The position numbers were made by a program, and so were the translations under genes. Shown here one piece after another: positions 1 through 7,901 of a stretch of 37,658 nt of DNA. Position 1 is the first letter of the stretch. Each line of letters begins with the position of its first letter. Source of the stretch: a virus. The DNA is taken from IMG/VR virus record IMGVR_UViG_3300042560_001435, positions 1 through 37,658 of that record; one strand, given 5' to 3'. The notes under the pieces are model-generated. The model did no database searches, was not told where the DNA came from, and saw only the letters and a program-made list of their open reading frames with translations.

Positions 1-273
1 TAGTTGTTCAATTGGAATTGCTGGTTTGGTATATCTTGGTATTCCGATTGTAGTTCCGAGAACGTATACTCCAATTCGATTGAACATAACTGGGTCGGTG
101 AGTATAGTTGTCCCATCTATATTCAACAAAACTGTGGAGTGACCTATCCAAGTTGCAGTAAAAAATGGTTTGGAAGTATCGGTAGAATTGAGTATATTAC
201 CAAGTAAATTGTTGGCGAATATAACGGAACCACACGCCATGATAGATAGTCCCAAGAAGTTTCTTCTATTCAA
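1..273 (-). CDS. MBL-fold metallohydrolase with Tat-type signal (5' part)
   Basis: The reverse strand is open from position 273 to the window edge (91 codons), so the C-terminal part is missing. The proposed TTG start follows a GGGAG ribosome site 7 bases upstream; a CTG one codon earlier is possible. The N-terminus MNRRNFLGLSIMACGS carries the twin-arginine pattern RRxFL and then a possible lipobox cysteine (residue 14), suggesting export through Tat, perhaps as a lipoprotein. Residues around 38-60 read WIGHSTVLL and ILTDPV, and a later IGIPRYTKP segment follows. This order is typical of the RomA/NAPE-PLD/UlaG-like branch of metallo-beta-lactamase-fold hydrolases. The HxHxDH metal site should lie beyond the edge and cannot be checked. 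It is the only minus-strand gene found and is divergent from the phage genes. Confidence 0.72.
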   Translation of the reverse strand, partial: MNRRNFLGLSIMACGSVIFANNLLGNILNSTDTSKPFFTATWIGHSTVLLNIDGTTILTDPVMFNRIGVYVLGTTIGIPRYTKPAIPIEQL

Positions 274-355
274 CAGAGGTCTCCCAAGTGTTCAACAATA
301 ATTATGATTAGAGGTAGTCAGTTTTGAATTACCATTTCTTTACATGGAGGTTTAT

Positions 356-631
356 ATGAGTAGAAGTTATAAGAAAACACCAGTATCAGGAAACACGGGC
401 GCAGATTCGGATAAGCCAGGTAAAAAGATTTGGCACAAAAAGGTTCGTAACAAAACAAAACAAATTCTAAAATCCACACATAACGATGTCGATTTGTTAG
501 AAGACATGACTATTCCAAATGAAAAGGAAGTCGGTTATGGACCGTGGGTATGGCCGAAGGACGGTAAACGTTATCTCGGTCAATGGATAAAGAATAACAT
601 TGAAAGAATTAGACAAGTTATGGGTAAATAA
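356..631 (+). CDS. small basic phage protein (MSRSYKKTP family)
   Basis: A 91-residue, strongly basic protein. The ATG at 356 is chosen over the in-frame ATG at 344 because a strong GGAGG site lies five bases before it and overlaps the upstream ATG. The N-terminus MSRSYKKTPVSGNTG, followed by SDKPGKKIWHKKVRNKTKQ, matches a pattern I know from small conserved proteins of unknown function in phages and some bacteria. The charge suggests nucleic-acid contact, but that is only inference. No transmembrane segment or cysteine motif is seen. It begins the rightward gene series, followed 12 bases later by the next start. Confidence 0.7.
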   Translation: MSRSYKKTPVSGNTGADSDKPGKKIWHKKVRNKTKQILKSTHNDVDLLEDMTIPNEKEVGYGPWVWPKDGKRYLGQWIKNNIERIRQVMGK

Positions 632-643
632 AGGAGTGTGCCA

Positions 644-940
644 ATGGAACTTATACAAGTAGAACTAAAGAAAACAAAGTTCTTTGCTTATCTATTTGAT
701 GGTAGTGAACAATCCGCCAAAGAATTTTGTAGGAAGTTTGGTTTACATTATCAGACGGATTTTATGGACAAAGAAAAGTTTTCAATAACATTACCAAACA
801 ACAAACGAGTGTACGCGGGAAACTATGTCGTCATTGACGGAAGTAACTTCACGCCATACACTCAAACAAATTTCATTGAAACGTTCAATACTCTACCGAA
901 TTACCGTCAAAGTGGATATTCATTCATGGCTGAAGATTGA
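644..940 (+). CDS. hypothetical phage protein
   Basis: A 98-residue protein that I do not recognise. The ATG at 644 is preferred over the GTG at 638 because AAGGAG at 631-636 is seven bases from the ATG but abuts the GTG. It has a lysine-rich N-terminus, then a segment with YAGNYVVIDGSNFTPY near residues 58-75 that looks like beta-strand turns. There is no signal peptide, membrane segment or metal motif. It sits between the MSRSYKK-type protein and a DNA methyltransferase in the same orientation with tight spacing, so it is probably co-transcribed. Confidence 0.6.
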   Translation: MELIQVELKKTKFFAYLFDGSEQSAKEFCRKFGLHYQTDFMDKEKFSITLPNNKRVYAGNYVVIDGSNFTPYTQTNFIETFNTLPNYRQSGYSFMAED

Positions 941-943
941 TAT

Positions 944-1828
944 ATGTCTCTAAATAAGTTTTTTGATTTAACTGAAGAAGAGAAAGAAGAAATCTTTTTC
1001 AAGAAATATTTTGGTGGCATACCGACCTCCGTTATGCAATTTGATAAATCCCCCGAACTCATGGACTTTATCGACGATACCGACTCCGTAGGAATCGTAA
1101 ACGGCGGAACAGCAACCCCTCGTGGTGGTGGGTACGCAAAAAACATGAGATACTCAATCTACAACCCAACACAAGCAGAATTCATTTTGAAATACTACAC
1201 AGAAGAAGGTCAAGATATTCTAGACCCATTCGCGGGACGAGGCACCCGTTCACTTATGTCTCTTCGTTTAGGAAGGAATTATTATGGGATTGATGTTTGC
1301 ATCGGCACGGTACAGGACAATATCCGCAAGATTGAAGAAAAGAATTTCGGAAACCAAAAATGGGAAATCAAAGTTGGAGACGGAACTCGTCCCCACGAAG
1401 TCTTCCCCAATCAAACGTTTGATGCGATTTTTACGTGTCCTCCGTATTACAACATAGAAAAATATTCGGGGGGTGATGGCGACCTCTCACACCTCTCTGA
1501 CATTCAATTTGAAGACCGTATCGGAGAAATGTTTCAAAACCTAAAGGGTATGGTAAAGAAATCAAACTACAAGGAAAAAAGATTTCATCCCATTATCTTC
1601 ACGGTAGGAACAGTTAGACGTGGAGAGAGGGGTCTACTCGATATGGATTCTTTCTTTCAAGGTATGGCAGGGAATTGCGGTTTTACACTTCACGATAAAT
1701 TGATTACGGTCAATCGGGCACCTGGGGCGGGATTCACGTTCCGTCGCAATTGGGATTACAAGTTTCTTTGTAAGACACACGAAACAACATTAGTTTTTTT
1801 AGATTATGAGGATGAACATGAGGATTGA
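944..1828 (+). CDS. DNA methyltransferase (DPFAGRGT / TCPPYY type)
   Basis: A 294-residue SAM-dependent DNA amino-methyltransferase. Motif I, DPFAGRGT, lies at residues 94-101 (SAM binding). Motif IV, TCPPYY, at 164-169 is the catalytic loop that holds the flipped base. Motif I comes first, so the order is reversed relative to the two methyltransferases at 5032 and 6027. The PPYY form fits N6-adenine or N4-cytosine transfer; the target cannot be read from sequence. No restriction endonuclease is adjacent, as expected for an orphan phage enzyme that may protect against host restriction or mark phage DNA. The start follows the previous stop by three bases, with only a weak ribosome site. The 3' end overlaps the ClpP-like gene. 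Confidence 0.82.
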   Translation: MSLNKFFDLTEEEKEEIFFKKYFGGIPTSVMQFDKSPELMDFIDDTDSVGIVNGGTATPRGGGYAKNMRYSIYNPTQAEFILKYYTEEGQDILDPFAGRGTRSLMSLRLGRNYYGIDVCIGTVQDNIRKIEEKNFGNQKWEIKVGDGTRPHEVFPNQTFDAIFTCPPYYNIEKYSGGDGDLSHLSDIQFEDRIGEMFQNLKGMVKKSNYKEKRFHPIIFTVGTVRRGERGLLDMDSFFQGMAGNCGFTLHDKLITVNRAPGAGFTFRRNWDYKFLCKTHETTLVFLDYEDEHED

Positions 1829-2432
1829 AATAAACTCCCCACATATTAGACAAAAAGATTTAGAAAACAACATTACTCTTCCTGTAATTGTAAAGGTTAT
1901 TGGTGAGTTCAACGAAGAGTCCGCGAAGTCACTTTATGCCGACTGTGATAGGGCTTTGACAACAGGACAGAAAATACTTCCTATCTTCATTGACTCATAT
2001 GGTGGGTATGTTGACTCTCTTGTTGGAATGTTAGATTACTTTCAATCGTTTAGAGACAACGGGGTAGAGATTGTAACAATTGCTTGTGGTAAGGCAATGT
2101 CCTGTGGGGCTCTTCTTTTTGGAATGGGAGATAAGAGATTCGTTGGTAAGAGGTCTCGTATTATGTTTCATCGTGTTTCGGCTGGGTCATTTGGAAATCC
2201 CGATGATATGAAAACCGATGCAAAAGAATCTGAACGGTTAGAGAAGTTTATCTTTGAAGAAGTCTCAAAGAATATTGGAAAACCAAAGGGATGGTTGTTT
2301 GAACAGTTGAAGAAGAATAACTTTTCGGATTGGTATTTGAATGGAGATGAGGCGATTGAATCAAAGGTAGCGACGAAGATTGGTATTCCACAATTTACGT
2401 TTTCTATTGACACACATTTTGGATATAAGTAA
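1818..2432 (+). CDS. ClpP-like serine protease
   Basis: A 204-residue member of the ClpP/S14 fold. Using the ATG at 1818, the catalytic triad can be placed: Ser95 in GKAMSCGALL, His118 in IMFHRVSAG, and Asp171 in SDWYLNGDEA, which lines up with the RDRFLSAPEA region of bacterial ClpP. The IDSYGGYVDS segment at 58-67 matches the oxyanion-side glycine turn. The start at 1818 has GAGG six bases upstream; ATGs at 1806 and 1812 lack a site. It overlaps the methyltransferase gene by 11 bases. Phage ClpP-like proteins serve either as prohead maturation proteases or as partners of host Clp ATPases. Its position beside replication genes does not decide between these. Confidence 0.85.
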   Translation: MRIEINSPHIRQKDLENNITLPVIVKVIGEFNEESAKSLYADCDRALTTGQKILPIFIDSYGGYVDSLVGMLDYFQSFRDNGVEIVTIACGKAMSCGALLFGMGDKRFVGKRSRIMFHRVSAGSFGNPDDMKTDAKESERLEKFIFEEVSKNIGKPKGWLFEQLKKNNFSDWYLNGDEAIESKVATKIGIPQFTFSIDTHFGYK

Positions 2433-2447
2433 GATTCTTCTTATATT
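2419..2447 (+). promoter_or_regulatory. putative sigma70-like promoter upstream of DNA polymerase
   Basis: TTGGAT at 2419-2424 and TATATT at 2442-2447 are 17 bases apart, 24 bases before the polymerase ATG. The -10 hexamer is the same as in the promoters at 4997, 8997 and 13006. The -35 is a poor match and overlaps the end of the ClpP-like gene. Confidence 0.4.
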
Positions 2448-2470
2448 GAAAGGAACTATAAAAGGAAGTT

Positions 2471-4987
2471 ATGTATCAAAATATTTTCGTAAAGACAACG
2501 ACGAATGAAGCATGGGTGTGGGATGACAAGAAGGGTCTCACTCACTTCAACTATACACCTTATGCGTACAAGAAAGACCCGAACGGAAAGTATCAATCAC
2601 TTCACGGTGATAAACTTTCTCGTGTGACATCGTTTGTAAAGAATGACCCGAATCTATTTGAGTCGGATGTTCCTGAGACAACTCGTATTCTTGTTGATAT
2701 GTATGGTGACTCGGATATGCCATCTGAAGGAATTGTAACGATGGCGTTTGACATTGAGGTCGAGATGATTACGGGAACTCCTGACCCGCAGTTGGGAAAC
2801 AATGAAGTTACTTCTATTGCGTATCATGACTCTGCTACAAGTGAATATACGGTTCTCATCCTCGACAAAAGAAAGAGGGTAGAGAGCAAGACAATCGGTA
2901 ACCGTCATATTGTTTCTTGTCAGAATGAGAAAGACCTTCTTCTAAAGTTTATTGATGCAATTCAGACAATCCGTCCACACGTCATGACAGGTTGGAACGT
3001 TGACAACTTCGACGTTCCGTATCTTTACAATCGTATCAAGAGGGTGTTGGGTAAGAAAGTGGCAAACCAACTTTCAACTATTGGTGAGATGTATTACTCT
3101 CCATACAGAAACCGATACTCTATCGCTGGTACTTCTATGTTGGATTACATGGTTGTGTACAAAAAGTTCTTCTATGGTGAACTTCCATCGTATGCTTTGA
3201 ATGCAATCTCTATGAAAGAATTAGGACGTGGTAAGATTGAGTATGAAGGAAACCTTGATGCTTTGATGGAAAACGATATTGAAACCTTCATTGAATATAA
3301 CATTACCGACGTTGAACTTATCCTTGAATTGGATAAGAAGTTACAGTACATTGACCTACTTCGAGCTATTTGCCACGTTGGTCACGTTCCGTATGAGGAC
3401 TTCGTATATTCATCAAAGTATCTTGAAGGTGCTCTTCTAACGTATCTCAAACGAGCAGGAAACATTGTTGCTCCAAACAAACCAGCTGACCGACGTGAGA
3501 AGATGGAAGAGTTGAAGGAATCGGGTGAACAAGGTTTCATCGGAGCTTTCGTGAAAGACCCGATACCTGGTAAGTATGAATGGATGTACGACTTGGACTT
3601 GACATCTCTGTACCCGTCTATCATTATGACCTTGAACATCTCACCTGAAACAAAGGTGGCAAAGATTATGGATTGGGATGCTGATGAATTTATTCGTGGT
3701 CAAAAGGATGAGTACATTGTAAATGGTGAGACGGTAAGTAAAGAAAAGTTGGTAAAGTTCTTGGAAAAGTATAAGTACACCGTTGCATCTAATGGTGTGA
3801 TGTATAACACAGACATTGTTGGTCTTATCCCAGCTATCCTAAACGAATGGTTTGACAAACGTGTTGAATACAAAGACGCGATGAAGAAGTGGGGTAAAGA
3901 AGGAGACAATGAAAAGTATGAGTTCTATAAGAAGCGTCAGTTGGTTCAAAAGATTCTTCTGAACTCTCTGTACGGTGTGTTAGGTCTACCAGCGTTTCGT
4001 TTCTACGATATTGATAATGCCGAAGCCGTAACTCTTTCAGGTCAAACCGTTATCAAGAAGACCGAAGCTGCAATCAATATGAAGTACAACAAAGAATTGA
4101 AAACAGATGACCTTGACTATGTTCAATACGTTGATACTGACTCTGTGTTTGTTTCGTGTTTACCACTCGTGAAGAATCGTTTTCCTGATATTGATACCAA
4201 CGACGTTGAGTTGATGACGGGTAAGATTTACGAGATTGCCACCGAAGTTCAAAATTACGTTAACCACTTCTATGATGTGTTTGCTAAAAAGGTATTCAAC
4301 ACAGAGAAACACCGACTTGAAATCAAACAGGAAATGATTGGACGTACCGGCTTTTGGGTAAAGAAGAAGAGGTATGCTCTTTGGATTATCTCGGACAACG
4401 GTGTTCCGATGGACAAGTTGGAAGTGAAAGGACTGGACGTTGTTCGTTCTTCATTCCCGAAGTCATTCCAAAAGTTCATGAAGGAAGTTCTCGTTGACAT
4501 TCTAAAGTCAAAGAATAAAGATGAGATTGATGAGAACATTCTAACATTCAAACGTCAGTTGGGTGAAGTTCTGTTTGCAGAAGTTGCTAAGAACTCTTCT
4601 ATCAAAGACATCAAGAAGTATGAAGAACCAGTCAAGGATTCTGTTCTTGGTGCATTCGCAAAGGGAACACCATCACACGTCAAAGCCGCAATCAACTACA
4701 ACAAGTTGTTGAAGATGTTCAAGTGTCCTGCTAAATATCCACCAATCAAAAACGGTGATAAGGTGAAGGTTGCGTATCTAAAGAACAACAGATTTGGTTT
4801 GGAAGAGTTAGCATTTCGTGGAGACTCTGACCCTGATGAAATTATCCAATTCGTAAAGGAACACTTTGATGCACACGAGTTGTTCAACTCTGAACTCGAT
4901 GGTAAGCTTCGTGCTTTCTATGATGCACTCAAATGGGAATTTCCATCGGAACATAAAAAGAATGCACAAAAGTTTTTTTCTTTCTAA
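2471..4987 (+). CDS. 43: family B DNA polymerase, T4 gp43-like
   Basis: An 838-residue replicative polymerase with proofreading exonuclease. Exonuclease motifs: FDIEVE (93-98), GWNVDNFDVP (174-183) and YNITDVELI (275-283). Polymerase motifs: A, DLDLTSLYPS (373-382); B, KILLNSLYG (493-501); C, YVDTDSVFV (552-560); and KKKRY (630-634). All catalytic acidic residues are present. The final residues AQKFFSF resemble a clamp-binding PIP-type tail, which fits the gp45-like clamp encoded downstream. It is somewhat shorter than T4 gp43 (898 residues) and is a single uninterrupted gene with no intron or intein visible. An AAGGAAG site precedes the ATG. It acts with the clamp (7030) and clamp loader (9033, 10223) at the phage fork. 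Confidence 0.97.
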   Translation: MYQNIFVKTTTNEAWVWDDKKGLTHFNYTPYAYKKDPNGKYQSLHGDKLSRVTSFVKNDPNLFESDVPETTRILVDMYGDSDMPSEGIVTMAFDIEVEMITGTPDPQLGNNEVTSIAYHDSATSEYTVLILDKRKRVESKTIGNRHIVSCQNEKDLLLKFIDAIQTIRPHVMTGWNVDNFDVPYLYNRIKRVLGKKVANQLSTIGEMYYSPYRNRYSIAGTSMLDYMVVYKKFFYGELPSYALNAISMKELGRGKIEYEGNLDALMENDIETFIEYNITDVELILELDKKLQYIDLLRAICHVGHVPYEDFVYSSKYLEGALLTYLKRAGNIVAPNKPADRREKMEELKESGEQGFIGAFVKDPIPGKYEWMYDLDLTSLYPSIIMTLNISPETKVAKIMDWDADEFIRGQKDEYIVNGETVSKEKLVKFLEKYKYTVASNGVMYNTDIVGLIPAILNEWFDKRVEYKDAMKKWGKEGDNEKYEFYKKRQLVQKILLNSLYGVLGLPAFRFYDIDNAEAVTLSGQTVIKKTEAAINMKYNKELKTDDLDYVQYVDTDSVFVSCLPLVKNRFPDIDTNDVELMTGKIYEIATEVQNYVNHFYDVFAKKVFNTEKHRLEIKQEMIGRTGFWVKKKRYALWIISDNGVPMDKLEVKGLDVVRSSFPKSFQKFMKEVLVDILKSKNKDEIDENILTFKRQLGEVLFAEVAKNSSIKDIKKYEEPVKDSVLGAFAKGTPSHVKAAINYNKLLKMFKCPAKYPPIKNGDKVKVAYLKNNRFGLEELAFRGDSDPDEIIQFVKEHFDAHELFNSELDGKLRAFYDALKWEFPSEHKKNAQKFFSF

Positions 4988-5002
4988 AAGATTTCGTATA
5001 TT
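4974..5002 (+). promoter_or_regulatory. putative promoter with TTTCGTATATT motif (copy 1)
   Basis: The 11-base word TTTCGTATATT at 4992-5002 lies between the polymerase stop and the first tandem methyltransferase, 29 bases before its ATG. The same word occurs in two other intergenic gaps (8992, 13001). TATATT serves as -10. The -35 region at 4974-4979 is only a T run, so this copy is the weakest of the three. Confidence 0.5.
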
Positions 5003-5031
5003 AGAACATTAGTAAAACAAACAGAGATGTT

Positions 5032-6027
5032 ATGGAAACAAATATCATTTTAGAAGGCGACTGTATTGAATCAATGAAGAAGTTGCCGGATGCTTTTATC
5101 AACACCTGCGTTACTTCACCACCTTACTATGGTCTTCGTGATTACGGAGAAGATGGTCAGATTGGTCAAGAAGAAACACCACAACAATACATTGATAAGA
5201 TGGTTGAAGTGTTTGCAGAAGTTCGTCGTATTCTTCGTGATGACGGAACTCTTTGGTTGAATCTTGGTGATTCATATGCTGGAAGTGGCAAGGGTGCTTA
5301 CGGAGATGGTGTAGTTAGATTATCAGAGAAGTCAAAGATTCAAGCTGGTAGTAAAGGAACTACAACTGGAACATTCAAGAAGACAAGTGTCCAAACTTTG
5401 AAACCAAAGAATCTTATGGGTATTCCGTGGAGAACTGCAATGGCTCTCCAAGAAGATGGTTGGTATCTTCGTCAGGATATTATTTGGGCAAAGCCAAACC
5501 CAATGCCTGAGTCAGTCACGGATAGATGTACAAAGGGACACGAGTATATTTTCTTGATGACGAAAAACCCTGATTATTATTTTGACTACCAAGCTATCCG
5601 AGAACGTTCTGTTTCAAAGATGGACAGAGAACATCTTTCTCCGATTGGTGGAAAGAAGAACGCACTAAAACCTGGTTCGTATTCAGGTAATGCTCCAGAG
5701 AACGATGGGTTTAGAAACAAACGTTCTGTGTGGAATGTTCCTATCCGAGCAAAGTCATACGAAGGAGCACACTTCGCAGTTTACCCCGAAGACCTTATCA
5801 CACCTTGTGTTCTTGCTGGTGCTCCCGAAGGTGGTATTGTTTTTGACCCGTTCTTTGGTGCAGGAACAACTGGTGCAGTTGCAATCAAGAACGGAAGAAC
5901 TTACATTGGTTGTGAGTTGAATCCAGAGTATATTCAAGTTGCAAAGAATCGTCTTGACCCAATTCATCTCAAGGATGAGAATATGAAAAAGGCAGACGGT
6001 ATTATTCAAAGTTACTTCCAATTCTAA
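5032..6027 (+). CDS. DNA amino-methyltransferase, beta-class order (copy 1)
   Basis: A 331-residue N6-adenine/N4-cytosine methyltransferase. Catalytic motif IV, TSPPYY, is at residues 28-33, and SAM-binding motif I, DPFFGAGTT, is at 272-280, giving the beta-class order. The middle part (about 80-240, with GIPWRTAMALQEDGWYLRQDIIW) carries the variable target-recognition region. The SPPY form is frequent in N4-cytosine enzymes but does not settle the base. It is paralogous to the next gene along its whole length, with differences concentrated around residues 82-125 and 190-230. No cognate endonuclease is present. It follows a TTTCGTATATT promoter candidate and ends overlapping the next ATG by one base. 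Confidence 0.88.
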   Translation: METNIILEGDCIESMKKLPDAFINTCVTSPPYYGLRDYGEDGQIGQEETPQQYIDKMVEVFAEVRRILRDDGTLWLNLGDSYAGSGKGAYGDGVVRLSEKSKIQAGSKGTTTGTFKKTSVQTLKPKNLMGIPWRTAMALQEDGWYLRQDIIWAKPNPMPESVTDRCTKGHEYIFLMTKNPDYYFDYQAIRERSVSKMDREHLSPIGGKKNALKPGSYSGNAPENDGFRNKRSVWNVPIRAKSYEGAHFAVYPEDLITPCVLAGAPEGGIVFDPFFGAGTTGAVAIKNGRTYIGCELNPEYIQVAKNRLDPIHLKDENMKKADGIIQSYFQF

Positions 6028-7004
6028 TGATAGATACCAACGTTATATTGGAAGGTGATTGCATCCAATCTCTGAAATCATTACCGGAAGGTATTGTAAA
6101 TACGTGCATAACTTCGCCACCTTATTACGCTCTTCGTGATTATGGTGCGGATGGACAAATTGGATTGGAAAAAACACCTGAAGAATATGTCCAAAAGTTG
6201 GTAGAAGTATTCAGAGAAGTAAAACGTGTGCTCCGTGATGATGGAACTCTTTGGTTGAACTTGGGAGATAGTTATGTATCAAACCCAGGAGACCGAACAA
6301 AAGTTGGTGGGTTCCAAGCTAATCCAGATACTGACAGGGCGAAGGCAGAATCTGCAATGTCTCACAATAAGAAAACTGCTGGTCTAAAACAAAAAGACCT
6401 CATCGGTATTCCGTGGATGGTTGCATTTGCTCTTCGTAATGACGGGTGGTATCTTCGTCAGGATATTATTTGGCACAAACCAAATCCTATGCCTGAATCT
6501 GTATCGGATAGATGTACAAAATCTCACGAGTATATTTTCCTTCTTTCCAAGTCAAAGACATATTACTATGATGCGGAAAGTATAAAGGAACCGGTCAAAC
6601 AAGATTGGGGAACAAGAGATAGAACAAACGGAAAGTATCACAATACCGGAACTGGCTTGAATCCACATACTGGATTACAAAAGTCATATGAGAAGGCAAA
6701 CAAACGTTCTGTTTGGTCTATCACAACAAAACCATTTCACGGAGCACACTTTGCAACTTTCCCACCTGATTTGATTGAACCTTGTGTTATTGCAGGTTCA
6801 CCTGAAGGTGGAATTGTATTAGACCCATTCTTCGGGTCAGGAACAACTGGTTTGGTCGCAATGAGAAATAATAGAAAATATCTTGGATGTGAACTAAATT
6901 CTGAGTATATTAGTATTGCGAATGAAAGATTGAAGCCAGTAGAAACAGAAATCAAAAACAAAGAAATTACAGAATCTCTTATTCAGAATTATTTTCAATT
7001 CTAA
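6027..7004 (+). CDS. DNA amino-methyltransferase, beta-class order (copy 2)
   Basis: A 325-residue paralogue of the preceding gene. Motif IV, SPPYY, is at residues 30-34 and motif I, DPFFGSGTT, at 266-274. Long blocks are shared with copy 1, for example DGTLWLNLGDSY, DGWYLRQDIIW and KPNPMPESV. The inserts near 84-120 and 186-228 differ, as expected if the two enzymes recognise different sites after duplication. The ATG overlaps the previous TAA (TAATG), which suggests translational coupling. An alternative is that one copy now acts mainly as a partner or has lost activity, but all visible catalytic motifs are intact. Confidence 0.88.
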   Translation: MIDTNVILEGDCIQSLKSLPEGIVNTCITSPPYYALRDYGADGQIGLEKTPEEYVQKLVEVFREVKRVLRDDGTLWLNLGDSYVSNPGDRTKVGGFQANPDTDRAKAESAMSHNKKTAGLKQKDLIGIPWMVAFALRNDGWYLRQDIIWHKPNPMPESVSDRCTKSHEYIFLLSKSKTYYYDAESIKEPVKQDWGTRDRTNGKYHNTGTGLNPHTGLQKSYEKANKRSVWSITTKPFHGAHFATFPPDLIEPCVIAGSPEGGIVLDPFFGSGTTGLVAMRNNRKYLGCELNSEYISIANERLKPVETEIKNKEITESLIQNYFQF

Positions 7005-7029
7005 CAAATAAATTTAGACAGGAGTAAAT

Positions 7030-7749
7030 ATGGAAAAGTCAAGGTTGATGAACTTCATTAGTAAGTATCACCTAAACGGTTTGGTTCAATCGGTTGCTTG
7101 GAACTCTAATGGTTCTCTTTCAACTCGGTTTATCTCTGACGATAAGTCGGTGGTAGGAGAAGTTCAGATGAACACATTCAACGGAACAAAGTCAAAGCTC
7201 GGTGTTTACAATACCGACCTTCTTGTAAAGTTGCTCGGTGTTCTTGGTAATGACATCAATTTCAATGTCAATCTTGCACAAGACAAGGCATTCTCACTTA
7301 CACTTGACGATAACTCAACAACGGTAAACTATATGTTGGCTGACATGGCAGTTATTCCACCAACACCAGAGTTGAAGCAACTTCCTCCGTTCCAACTTAC
7401 AATCAAGTTGACAAAGGAATTCATTGATAAGTTTATTCGTGCTAAGGGAGCTCTTCCTGAAATTGAACACTTTACTCTTGTCAAGAATCAAAAGTTGAAT
7501 AAGTATCAAGTTGTTCTTGGTCATTCTAATCTAAACTCAAATCGTATCTCTCTTGATATTGATTGTGAAGTTAGTGAAGACATTGAACCGATTTCATTCT
7601 CAGCAAAGTATTTCCGTGAGATTCTTGCGGCAAACAAGGACTTGAATGGTGGAACACTCGCGGTATCATCAGAAGGTCTTGCTAAGGCAGAGTTTGAAAT
7701 TGATGGATTTGAATCCAGATATTTCTTGGTTCGTCTGGAGAACAACTAA
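7030..7749 (+). CDS. 45: DNA polymerase sliding clamp, T4 gp45-like
   Basis: A 239-residue protein, close to the 228 residues of T4 gp45. Composition and layout (alternating strands, segment LADMAVIPPTPELKQLPPF near residues 103-121, a repeated two-domain beta pattern and a C-terminal YFLVRLENN strand) fit the gp45/PCNA-type clamp. Identification rests mainly on these features and on its place between polymerase and clamp-loader genes, because clamps lack catalytic motifs. It should form a trimeric ring that tethers the polymerase and, in T4, also activates late transcription. GGAG lies five bases before the ATG. A terminator region follows. Confidence 0.82.
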   Translation: MEKSRLMNFISKYHLNGLVQSVAWNSNGSLSTRFISDDKSVVGEVQMNTFNGTKSKLGVYNTDLLVKLLGVLGNDINFNVNLAQDKAFSLTLDDNSTTVNYMLADMAVIPPTPELKQLPPFQLTIKLTKEFIDKFIRAKGALPEIEHFTLVKNQKLNKYQVVLGHSNLNSNRISLDIDCEVSEDIEPISFSAKYFREILAANKDLNGGTLAVSSEGLAKAEFEIDGFESRYFLVRLENN

Positions 7750-7756
7750 TATATTT

Positions 7757-7801
7757 ATGAGTATAGTTCGTGTCCTCCTCTCCCGTCCTTTGCGGCGGTG
7801 A
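7757..7801 (+). CDS. possible 14-residue leader peptide
   Basis: A short open frame, MSIVRVLLSRPLRR then TGA, starts seven bases after the clamp stop and ends with two CGG arginine codons directly before the competing hairpins at 7804-7848. The placement resembles an attenuator leader peptide. Against this, there is no ribosome site at proper distance (the nearest GGAG is about 17 bases away) and the frame could be chance. Listed as a candidate only. Confidence 0.2.
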   Translation: MSIVRVLLSRPLRR

Positions 7802-7803
7802 TG

Positions 7804-7837
7804 CGGCCGAACATTCTTTCAAAAGGGAGTTCGGCCG
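7804..7837 (+). promoter_or_regulatory. alternative hairpin overlapping the terminator
   Basis: CGGCCGAAC at 7804-7812 is perfectly complementary to GTTCGGCCG at 7829-7837, a 9-bp GC-rich stem with a 16-base loop. Its 3' arm shares bases 7829-7830 with the terminator stem and otherwise fills the terminator loop. Its loop contains the terminator's 5' arm. The two structures are therefore either mutually exclusive or form a pseudoknot. This could be an antiterminator or simply a bulky terminator. Confidence 0.5.
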
Positions 7838-7850
7838 GACTCCCTTTTAC
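7821..7850 (+). terminator. intrinsic terminator after the clamp gene
   Basis: AAAAGGGAGT (7821-7830) pairs over 10 bp with ACTCCCTTTT (7839-7848) around an 8-base loop, with the T run in the 3' arm. It closes the polymerase-methyltransferase-clamp unit. The A-stem/T-stem symmetry means it could also work in the reverse direction. Confidence 0.8.
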
Positions 7851-7873
7851 ATTTTCATCTATATTTATATGAT
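7846..7873 (+). promoter_or_regulatory. putative promoter for the 7902 gene
   Basis: TTTACA (7846-7851) and TATGAT (7868-7873) are separated by 16 bases, each one mismatch from the sigma70 consensus, 28 bases before the next ATG. The -35 overlaps the terminator tail. The same stretch contains TATTTATA (7862-7869), which is the T4 late-promoter word TATAAATA on the opposite strand. Confidence 0.45.
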
Positions 7874-7901
7874 ATGTGTTGATTTATTTTTGGAGTAATT
7901 G

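Noticed and set aside
4-207. Open frame of 67 codons on the plus strand
   Set aside because: It is the shadow of the minus-strand MBL-fold gene, whose translation has clear family motifs; the plus frame has none.
3401-3410. TTCGTATATT inside the DNA polymerase gene, ten of the eleven promoter-word bases
   Set aside because: It encodes conserved polymerase residues (DFVYS) and is in mid-gene, so it is probably a chance match.
5032-7004. Restriction-modification system
   Set aside because: Two methyltransferases are adjacent but no endonuclease-like gene is present in the flanks.
7750-7901. tRNA gene in the GC-rich gap
   Set aside because: The stems form a hairpin/terminator pair; no cloverleaf, T-loop GTTCRA block in proper place or CCA-adjacent acceptor stem could be drawn.
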